NCBI RefSeq assembly: GCF_001715535.1
Contig: NZ_CP017015.1
Coordinates: 62,001-126,000, forward strand
DNA: 64,000 nucleotides
Direction of reading: 5' to 3'
DNA from: Spiroplasma helicoides
GTDB lineage: Bacteria > Bacillota_I > Bacilli_A > Mycoplasmatales > Mycoplasmataceae
The translations under genes and the position numbers were made by a program. This document shows, in pieces, positions 34,709 through 45,285 of the stretch (its first letter is position 1; every line of letters starts with the position of its first letter). A model generated the notes under the pieces. It worked only from the letters and a program-made list of their open reading frames with translations. It was not told the DNA's origin and ran no database searches.

Positions 34709-34739
34709 AAATAATTAAAAAAAATTTTCAATTATTTTA
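34707..34739 (+). terminator. AT-only hairpin after the small membrane protein
   Basis: AAAATAATT and AATTATTTT pair around an A/T loop. The stem has no GC pair, so strength is uncertain. Confidence 0.45.
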
Positions 34740-34764
34740 AGATAACAAATAGTTGTTTAGTTTG

Positions 34765-34773
34765 TGGTAATAT
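34765..34773 (+). promoter_or_regulatory. Candidate extended -10 for ldh
   Basis: TGGTAATAT fits TGnTAATAT, 34 bases before the ldh ATG with no -35 needed. SD AAAGGAGAAAA follows at 34795. Confidence 0.5.
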
Positions 34774-34807
34774 GAAATTGTTTAAAAAACAATAAAGGAG
34801 AAAAAAT

Positions 34808-35761
34808 ATGTCAAACGGTAGAAAAGTTGTTTTAGTTGGATGTGGAGCTGTAGGTACTAGCTTCGTATATTCAGCAATTAATCAAGGAATTGCATCACAT
34901 TATGTATTAATTGATGTTGTAAATGATATAGCAGAAGGAAATGCAATGGACTTATCAGATAGTCATGCTGTGTTACCCAGTCCATTTAGTAGTATCAAAG
35001 CAGGAACTTACAGTGACTGTGCAGATGCTGATGTAATTGTTATTACTGCAGGTAGACCACAAAAACCTGGGGAAACTAGATTAGAAATGGTTGCAGATAA
35101 TGCAAAAATTATGAAATCAATAGCATTAGAAATTAAAAAATCTGGATTTAATGGAATTACTGTTATTGCATCAAACCCAGTTGATATTCTAACTCATGTT
35201 TATCAAGAAGTAACAGGATATGAATCAAATAGAGTTATTTCTTCTGGAACCACTCTTGACTCATCAAGATTGAGAAAACTTTTAGGAGAAAGATTAAATG
35301 TTGCTCCTAGATCAGTTAAAGCTTACCTAATTGGTGAACACGGTGATTCATCAGTTGCTGTATGAAGTAGATCTATTGTTATGGGTAAATCAATTTTAGA
35401 GTATGTTGAAGAAGGGGCTATAACAATTGATGAACTACAACAAGTTAAAGATGATGCTACAAACATGGCTTACAAAATCATTGAGAAAAAAAGAGCAACA
35501 TTTTATGGAATCGGAGCGTGTTTAGCAAGAATCGTTAAATCAATTCTTAATGATGAAAAATCTTCTTTAATGGTTGGGGCTTTATTAAAAGGTCAATATG
35601 GTGTTGAAAATGTATATATTAGTGTTCCATGTATTGTTGGTGCACATGGTATAGAAGAAATTATTGAATGAAGATTATCTGAAGAAGAATTACAAGGTTT
35701 AAGAAAATCATGTACTCAATTATCAGAGGTATTCAAAACAGCTCAAGCAGCTATAAAATAA
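34808..35761 (+). CDS. ldh: L-lactate dehydrogenase
   Basis: Reduces pyruvate to lactate and regenerates NAD+ at the end of glycolysis, 317 residues. Seen: nucleotide-binding GCGAVGTSFVY, the substrate loop region TAGRPQKPGETRLEMV, SNPVDILTHV and the catalytic GEHGDSS with its His. The Arg of the mobile loop is retained (ETRLEM). Two TGA codons encode Trp. The gene has its own promoter and terminator, typical of a high-expression single gene. Malate dehydrogenase is excluded by the loop sequence. Confidence 0.97.
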
Positions 35762-35772
35762 TCACTAATAAT

Positions 35773-35807
35773 AAAAAATCCTACACAAGTTTGTGTAGGA
35801 TTTTTAT
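35773..35807. terminator. Strong bidirectional terminator after ldh
   Basis: AAAAATCCTACACAA and TTGTGTAGGATTTTT are perfect complements with a 2-base spacer. It also serves the converging GNAT gene, whose stop lies within it. Confidence 0.9.
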
Positions 35808-36241
35808 AACTTAAGTTTCATACTTATATGTTCTATTCCATCTTCTATAAATTTATCGCCATAACTTTCAAAGCCAGCTCTTTCATAAAAATGTTTTGCA
35901 TAATACTGGGCATGTATATGCACCTCGTCAAAGTCGAAATTACTCTTTGAAAAATCTTTTAAAAAATTTAATAACTTTATACCAATGTTATTTTTTCTAA
36001 AATTAATATCCACTGCAATTCTACCCCACACTAAAAAACCATCTTTTACAAAAATTCTTGCACAACATATAGGTATTTTATTATAGTATCCAACAACGTG
36101 TTGTGAAATCAGATCTTTTTCATCTTCGTCTGGAACATCATAGCATTTCTGTTCAACAACAAATGTGGCTCATCTAAGTTTTACAGCATCTTTATAAACA
36201 CCATTATTTTGACCTAAATATGTTTTATAACTTATATTCAT
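35804..36241 (-). CDS. GNAT-family acetyltransferase, ElaA-like
   Basis: N-acetyltransferase of 145 residues. LRWATFVVEQKCYDVPDEDEKD matches the ElaA pattern (R..VFVVEQ.CPY...D..D). The acetyl-CoA motif A is weak (VDINFRKNNIGIKLLNFL, where R/QxxGxG/A is usual), and HAQYYAKHFYERAGFE is the typical GNAT end. One TGA encodes Trp. The ATG at 36241 has SD AAGGAGAAGA. The acceptor substrate is unknown. Confidence 0.85.
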
Positions 36242-36342
36242 TTTCTTCTCCTTAACAACAATAAATACATAATACCACATTGCTGTTATCTAAAAAAATA
36301 TTGAATTTAACAAAAAAGTTTATTTTTTCTTCTAGAATAAAT

Positions 36343-36348
36343 TATAAT
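36343..36348 (+). promoter_or_regulatory. Promoter -10 of the tmRNA gene
   Basis: Perfect TATAAT ending 8 bases before the mature 5' end of tmRNA, the spacing expected for direct initiation. A weak TTTATT at 36319-36324 is the only -35 candidate. Confidence 0.6.
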
Positions 36349-36356
36349 TAATGTAT

Positions 36357-36767
36357 GGGGGTGTCCCGGTTTCGACAGGATATGTCTCGTCCATAACGGC
36401 AGTGGATTGGTCACCTAATGACTTCTAGGTTTGATAAAATGCAAACAAAAAACAAAATGAATTTGAAATGCCAGCATTCATGATCAATAATGCATCAGCT
36501 GGGGTAGCTTTAGCTGCCTAATAAAGATTTAGTCTTTATAGCATTCAACGTTAGCAAGGATTTTTGGTGCTTACCAAGTTAACGTATTACCAAGTACCAT
36601 AGAATATGTGATTTTAGTAATAAGCATATTTGAATTAATATTACTAACGCTGTAGATGAAATCTCGTTTCTTCTGTTGGTTTACAGTGTAAGTTAGAAGA
36701 AACTAAACTGTAGAAGTTGTGGTTCGGAGTATTTTGGACGCGGGTTCGATTCCCGCCATCTCCACCA
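36357..36767 (+). ncRNA. ssrA: Transfer-messenger RNA
   Basis: tmRNA of 411 nt. The 5' GGGGGTG pairs with CATCTCC at the 3' end (acceptor stem, two G-U pairs), a T arm GCGGGTTCGATTCCCGC precedes it, and CCA is encoded. The tag frame begins at the Ala codon 36441 and has 26 codons: ANKKQNEFEMPAFM near the start, then ending GVALAA before two stops at 36519 and 36522. The tRNA-like part shows the expected GTTTCGACAGG. With smpB and rnr upstream it rescues stalled ribosomes. The MPAFM core is shared with other mollicute tags. Confidence 0.97.
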
Positions 36768-36814
36768 TTTTTTTTATTTAAATTGTAATATAAGAAAGGA
36801 ATGTAACTATATTT

Positions 36815-38761
36815 ATGAATATATTATCTTCAATAATTGCATGTCTTTCTTATACTGCAATAACAGCAATTGTTTATACAATAACTTGAGGTTTATCGAG
36901 ACATATCTTTGAAAGGGTAAAAATATATTATGAGTTAACTCTTGGTGTCATTTTTGGAGTTATCTCAATGTTTGGAGTAATAATACTAACTATTTCTGCA
37001 AATGGTAACCAAAATAGTTTGTTAACCATACTGCTACCAATTTTTTTATTTTGAACTTGTTTATTATTTATTTCAATTTATGCTTCATTAGGAGTTTTTG
37101 TTTGTAATATTTTGGGTTTGACAGTATTTCCCAACTTATTTCCACAATACTATGGATCATTAAACAATTTAGAAATAAAAATAATAGTTGGTATAAGTTA
37201 CTCAGTTGCTTTTGCTATGTATTTAATAAATTATTTTACAAAAAAAGGTACTCCGTGAAGTGCTTGATCAATAACAACCATTGCATCACTAGCAACAGCG
37301 TTGGCTTGTGTACTACCAAACATACAACAATCAGGAGTAATAGATTTTTTAGTAACAATACTATTATGATTGGGTATCGGATACTTAACATATGCATATA
37401 TTTCTATGATTAACCAAATTCATAAACACGCTATACAACTTCAGAATGTAGTTTCATATGATCATAAGTTTTATTTGAATCAAGCATCAGCACATGACGA
37501 AATACTAAGATATATTCATGAAGAAAAAACTAGATATGGAGCTTACTTTACTTTTTATATTTCAAATTATGACATGTTTGAAAAAAAAGTAAGCAACTCT
37601 ATCAGAGAAGCTGTTGTTTCAGAAATAGCCAAACAAGCACATGATGAATTTCTAAAAAGTTTTAGTGAAGCCATATTTTTTAAACCGAATTACAAAACTT
37701 TTGGAGTATTTATACCATTTGAAAATATTTTAGATTTGGTTGGGGAAGATGAGCAAAAAACTTTTTTAGCAAAATTAAGTTCATGTATAGGTGAGGTACA
37801 GAGTGTATATAAATTTGAAAAGTTCAAGGTAAGTATTAAAATTAAAGGAATTGTTTCTCTTTATGGTATACAATCAAGTAGTTTAGAAACTTTATTTGAT
37901 TACAATGTTGTTATGCAAAGACTATTCTCGTCAAACGAATTTAAAAATGTAACAATAGTTGATCCAATGAAAGTAATGAATGAAAAGAACAAAAATAAAA
38001 AAATATTAACATTGAACGAAATAGTATCTTTAAACAACTGTGTATCAGTGTTCCAACCAATTTATAATGGCTCAACAAAAAATTTTGATTTCTTTTATTT
38101 GAACAACTCGATTGATGGGATTGAAGTAAATTCATCCTTATTTGAACCTCGATGAGAGGTCATAAAAAAATATGGTTTGGTAAGTTTGTTTTTACGATAC
38201 CTTGCATTAAATTCAGCTAAGTCGATTGCAAAATATAAAAATCAAAATTATATTAATGTAATTAACTATGATTCAATATTTGTTTCTAGTGATGGATTTG
38301 ATTACGAAGTATTTATATTAAAATTGCGATCATTAAAAATAAATTTGAACACTTTAGTTTTAAATTTTAACATAACTGAGGAAGTAGAAAATAAAAAAAT
38401 GTTAGAATCAAATATAAATAGTTTAAAAAAATCCGGTATAAAAATATCAATATCAGAATTTGGTTCAGAATTTACAGACTATAATTTAATAAGTATTTAT
38501 AAACCAGACTATTTATTTATGGATAGAACTATTGCTAAAAAAATAAATTTTGTCAAAGAGGTTGAAACGCTTGTTAAAAACTTGGTTAATATAGCTAAAA
38601 AAATAGAAGGAAAACTGGTTGCAACAAATGTAGACACATATATGATGTTTAAAACTTTAAAACAAACTGGTGTAAAATACTTTGAGGGTAGTCTAATTGG
38701 TCACTCATTAGAACCACAACAAACGATTGATCCAGAATTAAAATATTTATTGTCAAAATAG
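36815..38761 (+). CDS. Membrane protein with degenerate GGDEF/EAL-like domains
   Basis: 648 residues. About six membrane spans occupy 1-200. A region of about 215-390 begins YDHKFYLNQ and has GGDEF-domain length but no GGDEF motif. Residues from about 400 to 640 follow EAL-domain order: VFQPIYN (Gln414) for QPI, SEFGSEFTDYNLI for DDFGTGYSS, KPDYLFMDR for the KID block, and TLKQTGVKYFEGSLIG for the ELGCDYVQGYLFG block. The EAL triplet itself and the metal-binding acidic residues are replaced, so phosphodiesterase activity is unlikely. The role is unknown. An SD (AAAGGA) lies rather far, 14 bases, upstream. mgtE follows 12 bases later. Confidence 0.7.
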
Positions 38762-38773
38762 GAGGAGTCAAAA

Positions 38774-40234
38774 ATGAAAAAGAAATTGTTATCCCCGCAG
38801 GAGTTAGCAGAAAAATTAGAAAAAATTCTCAAAAACAGTGATGTAGATTTATTTAGAAAAATGGTTAATGATTACTACCCCGCAGATTTAGCAGAAGCTT
38901 TAAGTGAATTTCCTCTAGAAAGATTAATTATAGCATTGAGAATTTTATCAACAGATCAAATGGCTGAGATATTTACTTTTTTCACCAATGACATTCAAGA
39001 AGAGATTATTAAATCCTATTCTTCAAAAGAGATCAAAGAACTTTTTGATAATATTTTCACCGATGACATAGTGGATATATTAGAAGAGTTACCATCCAAC
39101 TTAGTAAAAAAGGTTTTGAGATCAACAACACCTGAATCAAGACTACAAATAAATTCAATTTTGAAATATGCAGACTACACCGCTGGTAGTATAATGTCTG
39201 TTGACTACACTAAACTTTTATTAACTTCAACAGTTAAAGAAGCAATTGAATTAATAAAAAAAGAAAGAGATGAGTCTGAAGAAGTTTACTTTTTTTATGT
39301 AGTTGACGATTTAAATAATTTAAAAGGTGTAGTTGAGTTGAAAAAATTAATTTTTTCTAGCCGTGATGCTTTAATAAAAGATATCATGGAAGATAGAATT
39401 ATTTTAGCCAATACAACAACAGACCAAGAAGAGGTTGTGAATATTTTTAAAAAATATGACATTACAACTTTACCAATAATAAATAGTCAAAATAAATTAG
39501 TTGGTATCATAACTGTTGATGATGTTCTAGATGTTTTAGAAGAAGAAACAACAGAAGACATTCACAAAATGGCAGGTATTGCTCCAACAGAAGAAGAGTA
39601 CTTTAAAACAAGTGTGTGAAAAATGGTTAAGTCTAGAGGAATCGGTTTACTATTTTTGATGTTGTTCGCTACAATTTCTCAAGTGATAATTTTATTATTT
39701 ATGAGTTTATATGAATTAAATAGCGAAGAAAAAAATGTATACCAGAATGGTTGATCAATAAATTACATTGTTACAATATTGTTAATACCATTGTTAACGG
39801 TTATATATGGAACAAGTGGTTTTGCAAGAAGCCAATCAGCAACTATGGTTGTAAGAGCTTTATCTTTAAGTGAAGTTTATAGTAAAGATATATTAAAAAT
39901 AATTTGAAAAGAATTAAGAGTTGCATTAATAACAGGAATTATTTTAGTTGGTGTAAACTTTTTAAGATTAATAATTATTTATTCAGTTCAATATAAGGGT
40001 GACATAAATCATAAAGAATTATGATATGCTTTAGCAACAGTCTCTATAACAATTTTTCTAACAGTTATATTTTCAAAATTGATTGGAAGTACTTTGCCAG
40101 TTATAGCTAAAAAAATAAAAATGGACCCTGCGACAATGGCGTCACCAATAATATCAACTGTGGTGGATGGAATATCAACAGCATTATTTTTTTCAATAGG
40201 TTATGTATTTTATGCATATCTTTTGGTGGCATAA
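38774..40234 (+). CDS. mgtE: Magnesium transporter MgtE
   Basis: Mg2+ channel/transporter of 486 residues. Order: N-terminal acidic helical domain (SEFPLERLIIALRILSTDQMAEIF), two CBS domains (about 130-260) that sense cytosolic Mg2+, a plug-helix region (EETTEDIHKMAGIAPTEE), then five membrane spans from residue 290 on with PLLTVIYGTSGFARSQSAT, like the family's pore motif. SD AGGAGGAG is strong. TGA encodes Trp in the membrane part. It lies between the EAL-like gene and trmB in one transcript. Confidence 0.93.
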
Positions 40235-40236
40235 TT

Positions 40237-40881
40237 ATGAGATTAAGAAATAAAAATTGAACAAAAGATTTTTTAGAAATTAATAAGCAACATTTAATTC
40301 AGGATAATCAAAAAATAAATATAAATAATTATTTTAAAAATGAGGCTAAAGTATTTCTAGAAATTGGTTGTGGTAAAGGAAAATTTATAATAAACAATGC
40401 AATCAAAAATTTAGATAAAAACTTTATTGCTATGGAAAAAGAAACTACTGTAGTAGGCGTAGCACTTAAAAATGCCATTAGTACATTAGGAGACAATTTT
40501 AAAAATATAAAATTTTTAAATACTTTTGCCGAAAACTTAGATGAATTATTTGAAGAAGAAACATTTGACGGAATATATTTAAACTTTTCTGATCCTTGAC
40601 CTAAGACAAGACATTATAAAAAAAGACTTACCTATAGCAAGTTTCTTGAAGTGTATTATAAAATTTTAAAAAAAGATGGTAAGCTTGAAATAAAAACTGA
40701 TAATGATAATCTATATAGTTTTTCATTAGAACAACTTCAAACATCAAAGTTTAAAATTGTTTATCAAACAAATGATTTATATAGTGATTTAAATCAATTA
40801 GAAAATAATATTGCAACAGAATACGAAGAAAAATTTCATAGTCAAAATAAAAATATAAATAAAATTATTGCTATAAAATAG
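40237..40881 (+). CDS. trmB: tRNA (guanine-N7)-methyltransferase
   Basis: SAM-dependent enzyme that makes m7G46 in tRNA, 214 residues. Seen: N-terminal MRLRNKNWTKDFL, SAM motif EIGCGKGKF, the signature SDPWPKTRHYKKRLT and a C-terminal Rossmann strand. Two TGA codons encode Trp, one within the conserved DPWP. It starts 2 bases after the mgtE stop with no own SD. The stop nearly meets that of the opposite-strand gene. Confidence 0.95.
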
Positions 40882-40909
40882 AATTTAGTCAATAGTTTTA
40901 TTTTTTTTA
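40873..40909. terminator. Weak hairpin between converging genes
   Basis: ATAAAAT and GTTTTAT (one G-U) may pair around the stop codons of trmB and the minus-strand gene, with eight T after. AT-only and uncertain. Confidence 0.3.
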
Positions 40910-41448
40910 TCACTAATTTCTTTTTTAGTGTTTTCATATCATTCAATATAGCTGTTTTTAAAAACATCGCTATTATTTAATAAATACTGATTAAATGAAA
41001 ATAAAAAATAAAAGTGAGCAATATTAAAAATATAAACAATAAAAAAAACTCATCAATTTGATTTAGCATACTCTGCTCAAGATACGTTTTTTATTTGTGA
41101 TCCACTTGTTAATTCTATGAAAAAAAATATTATTGTAAATAAACAAATAAATATATGACAATATCTACTTTTTTTAACCTCTACTTTTATTTCGTTTGTT
41201 TCTAAATTTTTCTCAGTGTAAACATCTAAGAAAATACTAACCGATGTTTTTGACAAATTTAATAATAAAGTAATTAAAAATAATAATAAAAAGTTTAATA
41301 TAAGTTGTGATGCTCAAACTATTTTTTCACTTTTAGATATTGATATAGAAAATACTGTAACTAAAATTGCGATTATGATTGCAAAAATTCCAGAACCTAA
41401 TCATAAGATAGGTTTTTTTAAAATTGGTTTAATTAGTTTAAAATCCAA
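40885..41448 (-). CDS. Four-span membrane protein starting at TTG, unknown
   Basis: A 187-residue frame that opens only when UGA is Trp (six such codons) and a TTG start is accepted. AGGTGAT lies 7 bases before the TTG and a TATAAT is further upstream on the same strand (41467-41472). Four hydrophobic segments (about 14-36, 44-66, 96-114, 130-155) are joined by charged loops, with a Lys-rich soluble C-terminus. I do not recognise a family. The stop codon lies 3 bases from the trmB stop. A real gene is likely because no other coding sequence fills this 660-base gap. Confidence 0.65.
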
Positions 41449-41547
41449 AATATATCACCTAAAACTATTATATATAAATAATAAACATTGTTTTACTTTT
41501 ATGAAAAAACTAGTAAAATCAATTAAGAAGTAAAGTAGAGGTAATTT

Positions 41548-42252
41548 ATGACACCACATATACAAGCAAAAAAAGAAGATATAGCAAAATTAGTTTTAAT
41601 GCCAGGAGATCCATTAAGAGCTAAAAAAATAGCTGAGACTTTTTTAACAGATGTTAAATTAGTCAATGAAGTTAGAAATATGTACATGTACACAGGTAAG
41701 TATAAAGATAAATTAGTAACTATAGCAGGAAGTGGAATGGGATGTCCAAGTATTGGAATTTATTCATATGAACTTTATAAATTTTATGATGTAGACTGCA
41801 TAATTAGAGTCGGTTCATGTGGAAGTTATAAAGAAGGCATAAATGTTTATGACATTTACAATGTTAAAGAAGCTTTTGGAGAAAGTAACTATGCAAAAAT
41901 AGCTGCTAATATTGACAGCAATATTATTCCTGCAAGTCAAGAAGTTTTTGATGTAATTGAACAAGTTGCACAAGACAAAAGTATTAAAACTCACAAAGGT
42001 TTGGCTCATTCATCCGATGTATTTTACAGATTTGAAAGTTCACTAGAATTTGCAAAAAAAAATAATTTAGATGTTGTTGAAATGGAATCATACGCTTTGT
42101 TCTCAAATGCAATTGCAATTAACAAAAAAGCAGCATGCTTACTAACAGTGTCTGATAGTTTTATAACTAAAGAAGAAACAACACCTGAAGAAAGACAAAA
42201 TAATTTTTTAACAATGATCGAGTTAGCGTTAGAGGCAGCAATAAAATTATAA
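41548..42252 (+). CDS. deoD: Purine nucleoside phosphorylase DeoD type
   Basis: Hexameric phosphorylase of 234 residues that splits purine (deoxy)nucleosides with phosphate; central to purine salvage in mollicutes, which cannot make purines. Seen: MTPHIQAKKEDIAKLVLMPGDPLRA, IRVGSCGSYKEGI and VVEMESYALFSNA with the Glu that binds ribose, and SDSF with the catalytic Asp. SD AGAGGTAA precedes the ATG. No TGA codons. The final tsaD-proximal gap is 18 bases. Confidence 0.97.
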   Translation: MTPHIQAKKEDIAKLVLMPGDPLRAKKIAETFLTDVKLVNEVRNMYMYTGKYKDKLVTIAGSGMGCPSIGIYSYELYKFYDVDCIIRVGSCGSYKEGINVYDIYNVKEAFGESNYAKIAANIDSNIIPASQEVFDVIEQVAQDKSIKTHKGLAHSSDVFYRFESSLEFAKKNNLDVVEMESYALFSNAIAINKKAACLLTVSDSFITKEETTPEERQNNFLTMIELALEAAIKL

Positions 42253-42270
42253 TTACAAGAAAGGATTTAT

Positions 42271-43224
42271 ATGAATATACTAGCAATTGAATCTAGTTGT
42301 GATGAGTTTGGTGTATCAATAATGGTTGATGGTAAAATCAAATCCAATATTATATCATCACAGATAAAAGATCATGAAGAATTTGGTGGAGTAATTCCAG
42401 AACTAGCTTCTAGACTTCATGTAAAAAATTTTGCATATGTTTTGCAAACATCATTAAAAGAAGCTGGTGTTAAAATTGAACAAATAAACCAAGTTGCATA
42501 CACAGCTAAGCCGGGTTTAGTTGGAAGTTTAATTGTTGGAAAATTAGTAGCTCAAACAATTGCTCTATATTTGGATGTACCAATCATGGAGTTAAATCAT
42601 TTAGAAGGTCATATTTATGCAGCAAGCATTGAAGAAGATTTTGATTATCCAGTACTTGCTCTAGTTGTAAGTGGTGGTCATACACAACTTGTATACATAA
42701 AAAAATCTTTATCATTTGAAATTGTTGGTACTACACAAGACGATGCTGTTGGTGAATGTTATGACAAGGTTGCAAGAGCAGTTGGTTTGGGATATCCAGG
42801 TGGACCTAAAATTGATAAACTTGCTCAAGAAGGCAATGAATTAAAATATAAACTACCAATAAGCAAAAACGATGAAACACTAGATTTTTCATTTTCTGGA
42901 TTAAAAACTGCAAGCCTTAATCTTATAAATAAAATAAAACAAAACAATAAAGAATTAAACATTTTAGATTTTTGTGCAAGCTTTCAAAAAACCGCTATTG
43001 ATACTCTGGTAACTAAACTAGAAAAAGCGATCAAGATATACAAACCCAAAACATTAACAATAGCTGGAGGAGTTTCTGCAAATAAAATGTTAAGAAAAAA
43101 AATTTTTGAGATATCTTCAATGTATAATATAGGTAGAACAATTATACCAAAAATTGAATATTGTAATGATAACGCAGCCATGATGGCCAAATTATGTAAT
43201 GAATACTTAATTAACAAAAAATAA
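42271..43224 (+). CDS. tsaD: tRNA N6-adenosine threonylcarbamoyltransferase
   Basis: Transfers threonylcarbamoyl to A37 of ANN-decoding tRNAs, 317 residues. Seen: AIESSCDEFGVSI at the N-terminus, GGVIPELASRLHVKNF, the metal-site LNHLEGHIYAA with two His, the nucleotide site VSGGHTQL and GGVSANKMLR near the end. SD AGAAAGGA. Works with TsaB, TsaC and TsaE, not in this window. No TGA codons in frame. Confidence 0.97.
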   Translation: MNILAIESSCDEFGVSIMVDGKIKSNIISSQIKDHEEFGGVIPELASRLHVKNFAYVLQTSLKEAGVKIEQINQVAYTAKPGLVGSLIVGKLVAQTIALYLDVPIMELNHLEGHIYAASIEEDFDYPVLALVVSGGHTQLVYIKKSLSFEIVGTTQDDAVGECYDKVARAVGLGYPGGPKIDKLAQEGNELKYKLPISKNDETLDFSFSGLKTASLNLINKIKQNNKELNILDFCASFQKTAIDTLVTKLEKAIKIYKPKTLTIAGGVSANKMLRKKIFEISSMYNIGRTIIPKIEYCNDNAAMMAKLCNEYLINKK

Positions 43225-43260
43225 TTTATTAATTAATAACTACAAAGGAGAACAAAATTA

Positions 43261-44046
43261 ATGAGATCGTTTCTTAGTAAACTCACTACTATTGATGAGA
43301 AAGATTTAACAACCAAAGAAAAAAAAATAGTGGATTATATTAAAAATCATTTAAAAGAGATTGTTGAAACGAATATGAAAATTGAAAGGATGGCACAAGA
43401 AGCGGGTACAGGATATAGCGCTATATATGGACTTCTAAAAAAGCTTAATATTAAAGGTTTTCGTGACTTTGCTATTTCATTGGCAAACGATGCTGAGAAT
43501 CAAGACATTAATATTGCGAAAAATGATGAAAATGTTGTTGCTGGTTATATAAATTTAATTAAGCAAAATTATGCGTTAACTGAAAAAAGATCAATATTTG
43601 AAACTTTGAATATAATTAAAAATGCACATGGAGCAAGAATATTCTTTTGTTACTGAGAGAACTTGCTTTCTGGTCCAGCACAAGAACTATTTAACTTTTT
43701 TTATAAAGAAGGATACAACTCAGTTTTACTAGATAGTGATCAAGAAATTTTAAGAGACCGTATCAACTCTTCAATTGAAAATGATGTATTTGTTTTTTAC
43801 ACAAGATATGGAAATTCTACTAGATTAAATAATTTTATAGAGAGTATAGGGAAGTTTGGGCGTAAAATTATTTATGTATCAGGTAAAATAGCATCAAATG
43901 ATATTACACAATATTTGTCTGCGATTCACACACTAATTGTTGATAATCCAGATAAGACTATTTACAAAGGTCATATATCAAATTCTGTACCATTTAACTA
44001 TTTTAATGATTTATTAATTTATCACTATTTAAATTCACAAGATTAA
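43261..44046 (+). CDS. MurR/RpiR-family transcriptional regulator
   Basis: Regulator of 261 residues: an N-terminal RpiR helix-turn-helix (TTKEKKIVDYIKNHLKEIVETNMKIERMAQEAGTGYSAIYGLLKKLNIKGFRDF) and a C-terminal SIS fold (about 120-255) that binds sugar phosphates. The key SIS residues (for example SxxS) look eroded, with GNSTR in their place. It might control a sugar operon in trans, such as the sucrose operon at 7799, but no operator match was found. SD AAAGGAGAAC. Terminator follows. Confidence 0.85.
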
Positions 44047-44059
44047 TAGTAAAGAAGTT

Positions 44060-44094
44060 AAAACTTTTAATTGCTAAGCAGTTAAAAGTTTTTT
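44060..44094 (+). terminator. Intrinsic terminator after the RpiR gene
   Basis: AAAACTTTTAA and TTAAAAGTTTT enclose a smaller TGC/GCA stem, followed by T run. Confidence 0.7.
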
Positions 44095-44156
44095 ATTATA
44101 ACTAAAGTTTTATTAAGTTTACACTTTATTTAATGTTTCTATAATTATTAAAGTAG

Positions 44157-44162
44157 TATAAT
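44157..44162 (+). promoter_or_regulatory. Candidate -10 box of the hydrolase-asnS unit
   Basis: Perfect TATAAT, 32 bases before the GTG start of the hydrolase; no clear -35. Confidence 0.4.
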
Positions 44163-44194
44163 TAATATGCAACTTACTAACATAGGAGGTTTTT

Positions 44195-45274
44195 GTGGAT
44201 AAAAAATACAAGAAAAAAGATACATTACTAAATAAAATTAAAAAAGGATTTAGATCTTTTTATCGTAATTTGGAAAAACCATTTGAACCTCCAAAACATC
44301 AGGTAAAAAAGTTAAGACCAGAAGTTAGAAGTTTTGTAAGAACCAATAATATATGTAGAAGATATTATAAAAGACCAGAACTATGTATTGAAGATTTAGA
44401 AAACATTCAGAAATTTTCATTTGAAGCTAGAGATGGAATTAAGCTAGCTGGTTATACTTATAAGCCACATAAAAATAGCAATAAGTGACTAATAGCAGCA
44501 CATTGATTTGCAAGTTATAAAAATTGAGCATTACATCATGCTAAAACTTTTATAAAAATGGGTTATAATGTTTTAGTTTTTGATTTTAGAGGACATGGTG
44601 AATCAACAGAAACTACAACTACAATGGGAGCAAGAGAGATCAATGACTTAATGGGAGCCGTTGATTGATTAAAACAAAATGAAGTAATTGACAGTTTATC
44701 TTTTATGGGAACAAGTATGGGTGCATTTTGTGTTAACTATTGTTCATTAAAATATGCCAAAGAGTTGAAAAATGTTAATTTTAAATTTGTTGTATCAGAT
44801 TGTACATACGGAAGTGTATTTAGATTATTGATGCATGTTAAAAATATCTACTTATGATTTATTAGAAAAAGAAAAACCAAACAATTTGTAAAAAGATTTA
44901 TTGAAAAACACAACAAAAAAGAAACGGATGTTGATTTGAATGAGGCAAGTGTTTTTCAACTTTTAAGAGATGGATATAAAGCACAATACCCAACCTTATT
45001 TTTTCACAGTAAAGATGATAAAGTAACACCGCCAACAGATACGTATGAGTTGTTACTGCACAGATCCAAAAACTTCAATGAAGATCAATGACAAGTTTAT
45101 TATTATGCAATGCATACACAATCAATAAGAATGCATTTCAAAACTTATAATTATAAATTGGCTGAGTTCATAGCACAGCAAGATAATAATTGAGAAGATT
45201 TTAATAAGCTAGTAGATGAATGAAGCTTACTCGATTATGACAAATTAGACAGATTATCAATAGAATTAAAATAA
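44195..45274 (+). CDS. Alpha/beta hydrolase
   Basis: Protein of 359 residues, GTG start chosen for SD AGGAGGT 5-6 bases upstream. A Lys/Arg-rich N-terminus of about 60 residues precedes a hydrolase fold: KWLIAAHWFASYKNWA, VLVFDFRGHGES, elbow FMGTSMGAF (Ser174), FFHSKDDKVTP with the acidic residue, and YAMHTQSIRMH for the His. Ten or more TGA codons encode Trp. It resembles the partial hydrolase at the left edge. Such proteins are numerous in Spiroplasma-type genomes; substrate unknown, perhaps a lipid or peptide ester. Confidence 0.88.
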
Positions 45275-45285
45275 GGGGGTTCATT

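Noticed and set aside
36741-36767. A tRNA gene ending in CCACCA
   Set aside because: The T arm and acceptor belong to tmRNA; no D arm or anticodon arm lies directly upstream.
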